From an uncultured Lachnospiraceae bacterium (lineage in GTDB: Bacteria > Bacillota > Clostridia > Lachnospirales > Lachnospiraceae), in NCBI GenBank assembly GCA_902766655.1, contig CACXEL010000147.1, forward strand, positions 1 through 11,697: a DNA stretch of 11,697 bases, read 5' to 3'. Shown here in pieces: positions 1 through 5,803 of this stretch. The position numbers and the translations under genes were made by a program. The notes below the pieces were generated by a model. The model had not been told where the DNA came from. It saw only the letters and a program-made list of their open reading frames with translations, and did no database searches. Within the stretch, counting starts at the first letter, position 1. Each line of letters begins with the position of its first letter.

Positions 1-737
1 AGGGCCTGGTTCTTTCTGATCATCTCGATGAGGAGATCGCGGTAATAGACGCCAAGGTGGCGCTGGTCCTTCTTGTCGAAGTCATCCCAACTTTTCGGCT
101 CGCCGAACTCGATGACGACCCGCTGGGACCGGATGCGGGGGAAGTGGTTCTCCAGCACGTTGGCTGTGTTGTTGAAGGAGACCGGAATGATGGGGCACTC
201 GCCCTTCTGGGCTATCCGGAAGCTTCCCTCGTGGAACTCAGCCAGGTTCAGCTCGTCGCCGCTCTTGTTGCGGGTCCCCTCCGGGAAGATAAAGATGGAA
301 GTGCCATCTTCCTTGACCTCGTCGGCAGCCTTCAGAATAGCCTTGACGCCCTCACGCAGGTTCTCGCGGTCGATGAAGAGGCAGCCCAGGAACCGCATGC
401 TGAGGCCCAGGAGCGGAATCTCATCCAGCTCTTTCTTGGCGATGTAGGCAAAGCGGTTCTTGATCAGTGGGAAGCAGGTGATGACGTCGAAGAAGCTCTG
501 GTGGTTGCCCACAAAGAGGACAGGCCGGTCTGTCGGTATATTATCCCGGCCGATGACCGTGAGGCGGACGCCGGAGAGGAAGCAGACGACGGAGAAGGCC
601 CAGCCGACCAGGCGCTGGAGGGCCAGCCGCGATCCCTGGGGGAACTTTTTGGAAAACAGAAAGAGGACCAGGAGGACCGGCAGCGTGAGCACCAGATAGA
701 CGGCGACGAAGAGCACCGCAAAAACAGTTCTTATCAT
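1..737 (-). CDS. plsC: 1-acyl-sn-glycerol-3-phosphate acyltransferase (PlsC), C-terminus cut by window edge
   Basis: Transfers a fatty acyl chain to lysophosphatidic acid to make phosphatidic acid, the second acylation of membrane phospholipid synthesis, at the inner face of the membrane. 245 residues are visible. A hydrophobic N-terminal segment spans about residues 3-28. The acyltransferase HX4D motif is NHQSFFD (H79, D84), and the substrate-binding motif FPEGTR is at 151-156. PIIPVSFNN at 182-190 fits the later conserved block. Family members are usually about 200-260 residues, so little is missing. The start at 737 is supported by GAGG 8 nt upstream and by an initial MIRTVFAVL that leads straight into the membrane segment. 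It has its own sigma-A promoter, back to back with that of ispE. The call is based on motifs; acyl-donor preference cannot be read from sequence. Confidence 0.93.
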   Translation of the reverse strand, partial: MIRTVFAVLFVAVYLVLTLPVLLVLFLFSKKFPQGSRLALQRLVGWAFSVVCFLSGVRLTVIGRDNIPTDRPVLFVGNHQSFFDVITCFPLIKNRFAYIAKKELDEIPLLGLSMRFLGCLFIDRENLREGVKAILKAADEVKEDGTSIFIFPEGTRNKSGDELNLAEFHEGSFRIAQKGECPIIPVSFNNTANVLENHFPRIRSQRVVIEFGEPKSWDDFDKKDQRHLGVYYRDLLIEMIRKNQA

Positions 738-752
738 AAATAATACCTCGGA

Positions 753-769
753 CTTGTCTTCATTTTCAG
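753..769 (-). repeat. 17-nt leader element, copy 1 (plsC leader)
   Basis: In the minus-strand mRNA the element reads CTGAAAATGAAGACAAG and ends 16 nt before the plsC start codon. An identical 17-mer lies in the leader of the deacetylase gene at 5617-5633. The match continues towards the start codon as 22 positions with one mismatch. It is outside both proposed coding regions. Confidence 0.65.
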
Positions 770-776
770 GATCGGA

Positions 777-794
777 CTGTCCGGAAAGGGACAG
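777..794 (-). other. Small hairpin at the 5' end of the plsC leader
   Basis: A 6-bp perfect stem, CTGTCC (777-782) with GGACAG (789-794), and a 6-nt loop. In the minus-strand mRNA it lies just after the predicted transcription start near 800, where 5' hairpins often stabilise Firmicute mRNAs. That role is inference. Confidence 0.4.
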
Positions 795-806
795 CGGTTA
801 CGTTTT

Positions 807-835
807 ATCATAGCGCCTTCCGGGGGATTTGGCAA
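807..835 (-). promoter_or_regulatory. Sigma-A promoter for plsC
   Basis: On the minus strand a -35 box TTGCCA (835-830) and a -10 box TATGAT (812-807) are separated by exactly 17 nt. The expected transcription start is near 800, giving a leader of about 60 nt before the plsC start at 737. Its -35 box is only 7 nt from the -35 box of the divergent ispE promoter, so the two polymerases would bind side by side and a regulator here could affect both. Confidence 0.75.
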
Positions 836-842
836 GAATTCC

Positions 843-871
843 TTGCACTGGAGGGGCTGAATCACTATAAT
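843..871 (+). promoter_or_regulatory. Sigma-A promoter for the ispE operon
   Basis: TTGCAC (843-848) and a consensus TATAAT (866-871) are separated by 17 nt. The expected transcription start is near 878, leaving a leader of about 124 nt before ispE. It is the only strong promoter seen ahead of ispE, the interrupted small ORF, murI and the DUF1934 gene, so these probably share a transcript. Confidence 0.8.
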
Positions 872-908
872 ACAGTAGTATTGAGCAGCCGTTGTCCGCC
901 TGTTCCGG

Positions 909-979
909 CAGCCGGGCGCGGCAGAACTTCGAACGTTTTATTGAGATGAACCAGCCGGGTCCCTGGCGGCCCCCGGCTG
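909..979 (+). promoter_or_regulatory. Structured ispE leader with two alternative 5' stem arms
   Basis: CAGCCGGG occurs at 909-916 and again at 952-959. Both copies are perfectly complementary to CCCGGCTG at 972-979, which lies 10 nt before the AGGAG of ispE. Only one copy can pair at a time. The local hairpin 952-979 has an 8-bp GC-rich stem and a 12-nt loop. It has no T-run after it, so it is not an ordinary terminator. Whether it controls ispE translation is unknown. Confidence 0.35.
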
Positions 980-1001
980 TCTTCATGAAAAGGAGAGACT
1001 T

Positions 1002-1868
1002 ATGATACTGCGGGCTCCTGCCAAGATCAACCTGGGACTGGATGTGCTTAGAAAACGGGAGGACGGCTATCACGAGGTGAAGATGGTCATGCAGACGGTG
1101 GCCATGTTCGATACGGTGGAGGTTACCGAACGGAAAGAAGGCGGAATTACGCTGGAGACCAACCGGTCCTTCCTGCCGACAAATGAGAACAATCTGGCCT
1201 ACAAGGCCGCCGCTCTTCTCATGAATGAGTTCAACGTCACCGCGGGCCTCCATATCCGGCTCCAGAAGTTCATCCCTGTGGCGGCAGGCCTCGCCGGCGG
1301 CAGCTCGGACGCGGCGGCAGTCCTGATTGGGGTGAACCGGCTCTTCGGACTGGGCCTGACCCAGAAGGAGCTCATGGAGCGGGGCAGGAAGATCGGCGCC
1401 GACGTTCCCTACTGCATCCTGGGCGGGACCGCTCTGGCGGAGGGAATCGGTGAGATCCTGACTCCTCTGCCCGCCATTCCTGACTGCAGCATCCTTCTTG
1501 CCAAGCCTTCCTTCTCCGTCTCCACACGGGAAATATACCAGGCCCTGCGGGCCAATGAGCTGACAGACCACCCGGATATCGACGGCATGACGGCCGCCAT
1601 TCGGGCAGGCGACCTGGACGGCATCGTGCGCCGCTGCGACAATGTGCTGGAGCGGGTCACGGCGCCCCGCTTCCCGGTCATCGGCGAACTGGAGCGTGAG
1701 ATGCTGTCTTTCGGTGCATTTGCCTCCATTATGAGTGGAAGCGGGCCGACCGTGTTCGGCATTTTCCCGGACCAGGAGTCCGCCCTGGCCTGCAAGGCCG
1801 CCCTGATCGGCAGACCTGGCATGGGCAGGGTCTTCGCTACCGTTCCCATGGAAGGAAGACGCTTCTGA
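1002..1868 (+). CDS. ispE: 4-diphosphocytidyl-2-C-methyl-D-erythritol kinase (IspE)
   Basis: Cytosolic kinase that uses ATP to phosphorylate the 2-hydroxyl of CDP-methylerythritol, a middle step of the MEP pathway to isopentenyl diphosphate. At 288 residues it has the usual family length. The three GHMP-kinase motifs are in order: PAKINLGLD at 6-14 (K8 is the conserved lysine), the glycine-rich ATP loop PVAAGLAGGSSDAAA at 92-106, and SGSGPT at 245-250. The catalytic aspartate is expected at D134 in GADVPY. The start has AGGAG 7 nt upstream. Its TGA overlaps the next ORF's ATG (TGATG at 1866-1870), which suggests translational coupling. It is the first gene of the operon that continues to murI and the DUF1934 gene. 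Confidence 0.97.
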   Translation: MILRAPAKINLGLDVLRKREDGYHEVKMVMQTVAMFDTVEVTERKEGGITLETNRSFLPTNENNLAYKAAALLMNEFNVTAGLHIRLQKFIPVAAGLAGGSSDAAAVLIGVNRLFGLGLTQKELMERGRKIGADVPYCILGGTALAEGIGEILTPLPAIPDCSILLAKPSFSVSTREIYQALRANELTDHPDIDGMTAAIRAGDLDGIVRRCDNVLERVTAPRFPVIGELEREMLSFGAFASIMSGSGPTVFGIFPDQESALACKAALIGRPGMGRVFATVPMEGRRF

Positions 1869-2089
1869 TGGCCAACCTTCGCGGGCAGATATTCAAGTTA
1901 CGGGTGGAGTACCTGAAAGCCGCGGCTATTCGAAAGGATCTTATGGCCGGGCGCAGCGCCATCGTGGAGGCCGTCCGGATGCGGTAGGTCAGCGAGACGG
2001 TGGCAGTATTATCGAAACACACAGACAACCAGCAGAGAGCCATTTCCGACAGCATTCAGACTGCCGGCAGGGAGGCATCCGAAAAATGA
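1868..2089 (+). pseudogene. Small ORF between ispE and murI, interrupted by an in-frame TAG
   Basis: Not recognised. The frame opens at ATG 1868 in a TGATG overlap with the ispE stop and runs 39 codons to a TAG at 1985-1987. The same frame then stays open for 33 more codons to a TGA at 2087-2089, which overlaps the murI ATG at 2086 (ATGA). Without the TAG it would be a 73-codon gene coupled at both ends, the usual look of a real operon gene. The third codon position is G or C in about 29 of 38 codons before the TAG and 21 of 33 after it, so the first half looks coding and the second less so. The predicted protein is hydrophilic, starts MANLRGQIFKLRVEYLKAAA, and has no known motif. Options: a nonsense-mutated gene, a real 39-residue peptide followed by a leader for murI, a base-calling error, or amber readthrough. 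The GGGAGG at 2070-2074 inside it serves murI. Confidence 0.45.
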
Positions 2090-2910
2090 TGACCAGCGAC
2101 GCACCCATCGGTGTATTTGATTCCGGGATCGGCGGGCTTACGGTGGCGCGTGAAATCATGCGCAACCTGCCTATGGAGAAAATCGTATATTTTGGGGACA
2201 CGGCCCGGGTTCCCTACGGAAATAAATCCAAGGCGACCATCGTACGCTACTCGCTCCAGATCACGAACTTTTTGAGGACCCAGGGCATCAAGGCCCTGGT
2301 CATAGCCTGCAACACCGCCACCTCCATGGCCTTGCCTGAGGTGTCTGAATTTGCAGGCATGCCGGTGATTGGCGTGGTGGAGCCCGGCGCGCGGGTGGCC
2401 GCCGAGACCACCAGGAACGGCCGCATTGGCGTCATCGGCACCAGGGCCACCATCTCGGCCAACGCCTATACGAATGCCATCCACAGCATCAACCCGTCCC
2501 TCAATGTGATTGGCCAGGCCTGTCCCATGCTGGTGCCGCTGGTCGAGGAGGGCTGGGTCCACGACCATGTGACCGACGAGATCCTTATGCGCTACCTGGA
2601 CGACCTTCTGGAGCACGACATAGACACGCTGATCCTGGGATGCACGCATTACCCGCTCCTGAGAAGCGCGATCAAGCGCCTGGTGGGCAATCAGGTCAAT
2701 CTGGTCAATCCGGCCTACGAGACGGCCAAGGAGCTGGAGCGGATGCTGGGCCGGGAGGGATTGGCCTCCGATTCGCCCCGCAACCAGGATGAGCCCTATC
2801 CCTACCGGTTCTTTGTCAGCGATGAGGCGGAGAAGTTCACTGATTTTGCCAACTCCATCCTGCCCGTCGATGTGGGCAGGGCCAGGATGATTCCGATTGA
2901 GGAGTATTGA
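2086..2910 (+). CDS. murI: Glutamate racemase
   Basis: Interconverts L- and D-glutamate without a cofactor, supplying D-glutamate for peptidoglycan stem peptides in the cytosol. At 274 residues it matches the family. The substrate motif FDSGIGGL is at 11-18. The two catalytic cysteines are C75 in ACNTATS and C186 in GCTHYPLL, with H188 nearby. Two adjacent ATG codons (2086 and 2089) are possible starts. The first overlaps the upstream TGA (ATGA); GGGAGG ends 11 nt before it, a slightly long spacing. The DUF1934 gene follows after 13 nt. Placement with ispE puts two cell-envelope precursor steps in one transcript. Confidence 0.96.
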   Translation: MMTSDAPIGVFDSGIGGLTVAREIMRNLPMEKIVYFGDTARVPYGNKSKATIVRYSLQITNFLRTQGIKALVIACNTATSMALPEVSEFAGMPVIGVVEPGARVAAETTRNGRIGVIGTRATISANAYTNAIHSINPSLNVIGQACPMLVPLVEEGWVHDHVTDEILMRYLDDLLEHDIDTLILGCTHYPLLRSAIKRLVGNQVNLVNPAYETAKELERMLGREGLASDSPRNQDEPYPYRFFVSDEAEKFTDFANSILPVDVGRARMIPIEEY

Positions 2911-2923
2911 TGAGGAGACACCA

Positions 2924-3358
2924 ATGAAGGATAAGGTTCTGGTAACGATCCGCAACGATCAGGTGCTGGCCGGCCGGGAGGCCGGGGAGGAGGCCCTGGA
3001 AGTCGTGATGACCGGCAGCTGCAGCATGGAGGGGGACACCTGCATTGTCCGCTACACGGAGGATCTGGTGGAGGAAGGCGATATGACTGCCCTGAACACG
3101 GTCAGGATCGACGGCTCCTCCCTCCAGGTCAGCAAGACGGGGGATGTTGAGGTCGACATGTATTTTGAGGCCGGAAAGCGGTCCCTGGCCGTCTACACCA
3201 CCCCCTTCGGTGAGATGGAGATGGGCATCTCTACAACCTTCCTCGAGAACAGCTTCTCGGAAGATGAGATTTGTGTCCGGGTGGGGTACGCTTTGAGTAT
3301 CAACGGCACTGTGACGGCAGACTGCAGGATGGAGATGCGGGTGGAAAGCATCCTGTGA
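2924..3358 (+). CDS. DUF1934 (YwiB-like) beta-barrel protein
   Basis: 144 residues, the usual length for the DUF1934 family, which is typical of Firmicutes and has a calycin-like beta-barrel fold but no established function. It opens with a strand-rich MKDKVLVTIRNDQ and has alternating short hydrophobic strands through VRVGYALSI and a final MEMRVESIL. There is no signal peptide or membrane segment, so it should be cytosolic. I chose ATG 2924 because GAGGAG stands 6-7 nt upstream. An in-frame TTG at 2897 would overlap murI and has no better site. It is the last gene of the ispE operon; the long inverted repeat starts directly after its stop. Confidence 0.82.
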   Translation: MKDKVLVTIRNDQVLAGREAGEEALEVVMTGSCSMEGDTCIVRYTEDLVEEGDMTALNTVRIDGSSLQVSKTGDVEVDMYFEAGKRSLAVYTTPFGEMEMGISTTFLENSFSEDEICVRVGYALSINGTVTADCRMEMRVESIL

Positions 3359-3360
3359 TA

Positions 3361-3453
3361 AAAAATCTTTTGAGAATCAGGGGCGGCCCTTTTTTATCAA
3401 AAATCATTGATTATTGATAAAAAAGGGCCGCCCCTGATTCTCAAAAGGTTTTG
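3361..3453 (+). terminator. Very long inverted repeat after the DUF1934 gene, probable terminator
   Basis: The left arm 3362-3400 and right arm 3414-3452 match over 39 bp with one difference, around a 13-nt AT-rich loop. In the plus-strand RNA the odd position is a U-G wobble, so the stem is continuous; in the minus-strand RNA it would be an A-C mismatch. The right arm ends in TTTT. The stem carries a GC-rich block (GGGCGGCCC) followed by T6 in its middle. It begins 3 nt after the DUF1934 stop and probably ends the ispE operon. Ordinary intrinsic terminators have stems of about 6-15 bp, so this is exceptionally long. Confidence 0.65.
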
Positions 3454-3463
3454 ATATAAAAAT

Positions 3464-3498
3464 ACGGACCGTCCATGATTTGTAGAAGGACGGTCCGT
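3464..3498 (-). terminator. Second intergenic hairpin, terminator of the minus-strand gene
   Basis: ACGGACCGTCC (3464-3474) pairs perfectly with GGACGGTCCGT (3488-3498), an 11-bp stem with a 13-nt loop. Reading on the minus strand the stem is followed at once by ATTTTTATATC, a good terminator tail. It lies 15 nt past the stop of the convergent gene that ends at 3514. On the plus strand an alternative partner TCCGTAT (3503-3509), followed by T5, could also pair with the left arm, so it may work both ways. Confidence 0.65.
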
Positions 3499-3513
3499 GA
3501 TTTCCGTATGTTT

Positions 3514-4014
3514 TTACTTTTTCTTCTTGCCCTGGGCTGCCTGAGCCTGGGAGACAGCATCCTTCCGGGTCTTGACAAGCATGTTGGAAAGCTTCTGCCG
3601 CCATGTCAGCTTGGTGGGGCGGGGCGGGAGAGAGCCGCGGAGGGCTTTGACGTCCGTGATGTAGATGCCGGAAATCGTGGCTTTGATTTCCTTCTTGACC
3701 GGAATGATGTCGAAAATGGCTTCATCGGCGACCATGGTCATGATTCTGGGACCGATCTTGGCCTTGACGATGGGAAGCTTACTGCGCCTTGCGTACCAGG
3801 GCGTCTGGTCGATGACCATCTGGGGCAGACCGGATTCCTTGATCTTGAGGCGCTTCTTGTCGATGACCAGCATGGTGACGTTCTGCTTGGCCGCTTCGAT
3901 CTGCTCCTGCTGCTCGACCTGCTTTTTTTCAAGCCGCTTGCCCAGGAAGTAGAGGACGACAAGGATGATCACAAGAATGATCAGGATAATCAGTAAGACT
4001 TGCCATAATTGCAT
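3514..4014 (-). CDS. Single-span membrane protein of unknown function
   Basis: 166 residues. The first 24 form one long hydrophobic helix (MQLWQVLLIILIILVIILVV...), followed by a charged, probably coiled-coil stretch KRLEKKQVEQQEQIEAAKQN. A compact domain of mixed strands follows at about residues 47-130, and a lysine-rich tail ends in GKKKK. The positive charge right after the helix suggests the C-terminal part lies in the cytosol. I have the impression that similar proteins occur in Clostridia without an assigned function, but I cannot check this. The start has GGGGG 10-14 nt upstream. It has its own promoter and terminator, and its stop is the only TAA in the window. I do not assign a function. 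Confidence 0.75.
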   Translation of the reverse strand: MQLWQVLLIILIILVIILVVLYFLGKRLEKKQVEQQEQIEAAKQNVTMLVIDKKRLKIKESGLPQMVIDQTPWYARRSKLPIVKAKIGPRIMTMVADEAIFDIIPVKKEIKATISGIYITDVKALRGSLPPRPTKLTWRQKLSNMLVKTRKDAVSQAQAAQGKKKK

Positions 4015-4048
4015 GATAAGTAACCCCCTTCAATATTTGCATGATGAC

Positions 4049-4077
4049 ATAATAGCATGGTTTGGCCTTATTCGCAA
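4049..4077 (-). promoter_or_regulatory. Sigma-A promoter for the single-span membrane protein gene
   Basis: On the minus strand TTGCGA (4077-4072) and TATTAT (4054-4049) are separated by 17 nt. Transcription would start near 4042, about 28 nt before the start codon at 4014. It lies in the short gap after the deacetylase stop, so the gene can be made independently of its upstream neighbour. Confidence 0.7.
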
Positions 4078-4095
4078 GAAAAAGGAGCCATGCCG

Positions 4096-5589
4096 TCATG
4101 ATTTTCCGGTGGCGCTGACAGGCGTCGGACGGGCGGGATCGAAGACGGAAGCGACATCGAAAAGGTTCTCGAAAACGTTCTTCTTGGCAGCGCCGGATAA
4201 GGCCCTCCACATCTGGAGCCCGTCACAGTCGATGCGTCCCTGGCGGACGTACTCTTTGGTCATCTGGACCCAGTATTCCGTGGAGGCGTCGACGTTGCAG
4301 TAGAAACGGTAGCCCATGCTCCTGTAGTAGGCATAGACATCGTTGGTGGAGGCGTCGTAATTCTTCCAGGTACCGATGTCATTGCCGTGAGCGAAGATGA
4401 TGGTGTCAGTCTTGCCTGTGATGTTGGCGACGGTGTTCTGCCATTTGTCCTGGTCGGTGGCAAGGAGCTCGGCACTCTTGCCGGTCACGCTGAGGTGGCC
4501 CCAGGTGTGGCAGGCGAACTCCCAACCGCTCTTCTTGACGGCTTCCGCCACCACCTTGGCATCCTCGACCTCCTGGTTCCAGTCGAAGTTCGGATGTGCG
4601 TTCAGCCAGGCTGACTGGTCGGATCCCAGCCGCTCATGGGTCTTGTAGGCCACGTCGGTACGGTAGCCGAACACGCCGTTGTAGCCGGTCATGGCGATGA
4701 GACCGCGGGCTCCCTTGTAGGCGCCGTCAGGATGGGCCTCCATGAATGTGTTGAGTCTCGGAACTACATCGTAGTCGCCCACAGATACGTTTCCGGCCGC
4801 GTCGGTATACTGGACCTTCACGTCCCCGTTCGCATCGACCACGGCCTTATCGCCGTAGCCTTTGCCTTCGTAGGAGTGGTAGTAGCTCCAGTCGTCGATG
4901 GAGAGGACGAAGGGATGCTTGTCAGCAGGCAGGAGAAGCTGGTTGTTCTTGGAGAAGGTGACATTGCCGTCGGCGTCGGTGGATTCCACCACCAGGTCCC
5001 GGAGCTTCACCAGGACCCAGCCGTTGTCATACATCTGCTGCGTGATCTTGTCGAACTCATCCACCGTCGTCATCCAGGCGTTGATGCCGGCGATTTCATC
5101 GTCGGACCATTTGGACGAGTCGAAGGCCCGGTCCGTGTCCACGATGAGAGAGTGGTAGAATATGTGGGGGACCGTCAGCGGATCCTTGGCCTCCAGCTGA
5201 GATTTGGCAGCGGTGTAGCCCGCGATGGCGTTGATGATCTCGCTGCTCGTATCGTAGTTCTCCTCGGATTCCAGCAGGGCGATCGCACCGTCGTAATCGT
5301 AGCCCCTTGCAATCTCCGCCGCTTCGTCGATGACGGCCTGGCGGTCCGACAGGGTCTGCTCCTCGGCATCAATCTCAGCTGCTTTGATCCGGCGGGCCTC
5401 CTCGCGGGCATTGTTTTCCAGCAGGATCTTGTTGGCCACGATAAAAATGCCGCCAATCAGGATGAGCATGAGGCCGATGAGCGCTGTCGTCCTCAGGATG
5501 ATCTGTCTCTGGCGCCTTCTTCTCCGCTCGGCGCGGGAGAGCCTTCTTGTGCCAGTCTTCTTCTTGTTTCTGCCGGAGCTCTGCGGCAT
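4096..5589 (-). CDS. Membrane-anchored polysaccharide deacetylase-like (NodB homology) protein
   Basis: 497 residues. A very basic N-terminus (residues 7-33) precedes one membrane helix at about 34-52, typical of a signal anchor with the rest outside the cell. Residues 60-130 are helical with a TPR-like GYDYDGAIALLE. The deacetylase domain begins near VPHIFYHS. The metal-binding aspartates are in LSIDDWSYY (D232, D233), where the classic motif is TFDDG, and the metal-binding histidines are H361 and H365 in HTWGH. This family removes acetyl groups from N-acetylglucosamine in peptidoglycan or other glycans; the true substrate is unknown. ATG 5589 has a perfect GGGAGGTGA 6 nt upstream. A longer frame to 5703 would start upstream of the predicted promoter and is unlikely. 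Short DxxGxV repeats around 240-275 look like an inserted beta-hairpin. Confidence 0.85.
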   Translation of the reverse strand: MPQSSGRNKKKTGTRRLSRAERRRRRQRQIILRTTALIGLMLILIGGIFIVANKILLENNAREEARRIKAAEIDAEEQTLSDRQAVIDEAAEIARGYDYDGAIALLESEENYDTSSEIINAIAGYTAAKSQLEAKDPLTVPHIFYHSLIVDTDRAFDSSKWSDDEIAGINAWMTTVDEFDKITQQMYDNGWVLVKLRDLVVESTDADGNVTFSKNNQLLLPADKHPFVLSIDDWSYYHSYEGKGYGDKAVVDANGDVKVQYTDAAGNVSVGDYDVVPRLNTFMEAHPDGAYKGARGLIAMTGYNGVFGYRTDVAYKTHERLGSDQSAWLNAHPNFDWNQEVEDAKVVAEAVKKSGWEFACHTWGHLSVTGKSAELLATDQDKWQNTVANITGKTDTIIFAHGNDIGTWKNYDASTNDVYAYYRSMGYRFYCNVDASTEYWVQMTKEYVRQGRIDCDGLQMWRALSGAAKKNVFENLFDVASVFDPARPTPVSATGKS

Positions 5590-5616
5590 GGTCGTCACCT
5601 CCCGGAAATAGTCGGC

Positions 5617-5633
5617 CTTGTCTTCATTTTCAG
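5617..5633 (-). repeat. 17-nt leader element, copy 2 (deacetylase leader)
   Basis: Identical to 753-769 over 17 nt and on the same strand. Here it ends 28 nt before the deacetylase start codon and lies between the predicted transcription start near 5646 and the ribosome binding site. On the start-codon side the similarity continues as one mismatch followed by CCGA. Confidence 0.65.
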
Positions 5634-5652
5634 AAAGGCCATACCTGCAACA

Positions 5653-5681
5653 AGTATACCCGATTGGACCCGGAATGGCAA
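5653..5681 (-). promoter_or_regulatory. Sigma-A promoter for the deacetylase gene
   Basis: On the minus strand TTGCCA (5681-5676) and TATACT (5658-5653) are separated by 17 nt. The predicted start near 5646 gives a leader of about 57 nt, which contains the repeated 17-nt element. The -35 box is the same as that of plsC. Confidence 0.72.
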
Positions 5682-5751
5682 ACAGACATTGGTGCTGCGA
5701 CAAAAACTTTTGAAAAAGCAGGAAAATTCAATGTCCAACTCCCTGCCTGTA

Positions 5752-5772
5752 TGATATACTGCATACTATAAT
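5752..5772 (+). promoter_or_regulatory. Extended -10 promoter for rex
   Basis: TGATATACT (5752-5760) fits an extended -10 element (TGn plus TATACT). A second consensus TATAAT lies at 5767-5772. No convincing -35 box stands 16-18 nt before either. A start near 5767 would place the rex ATG at 5804 some 37 nt downstream. I found no palindromic Rex operator in the gap, so autoregulation is not shown. Confidence 0.5.
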
Positions 5773-5803
5773 GATACCAAAACCATCAGAAATTGAGGAA
5801 GAC

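Noticed and set aside
57..743. Plus-strand open frame of 228 codons at the left edge
   Set aside because: Antisense to plsC, which shows HX4D and FPEGTR motifs.
1985..1987. TAG as a pyrrolysine codon
   Set aside because: Pyrrolysine is known mainly in methylamine methyltransferases, and the small ORF has no such similarity. No pyl genes are in the window. Kept only as a low-prior alternative in the finding.
2056..2955. Minus-strand open frame of 299 codons
   Set aside because: Antisense to murI, which has both catalytic cysteines and proper signals.
5590..5703. N-terminal extension of the deacetylase frame
   Set aside because: It would begin upstream of the predicted -35/-10 promoter and lacks a ribosome binding site, whereas ATG 5589 has a perfect one.
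4636..5754. Plus-strand open frame of 372 codons
   Set aside because: Antisense to the deacetylase gene, with no start site signals and no recognisable motif.
5590..5803. Rex operator in the deacetylase-rex gap
   Set aside because: I searched for the TTGTGA-N6-TCACAA type palindrome and for clostridial TTGTTAA variants and saw none, here or in the gap upstream of the transporter gene.
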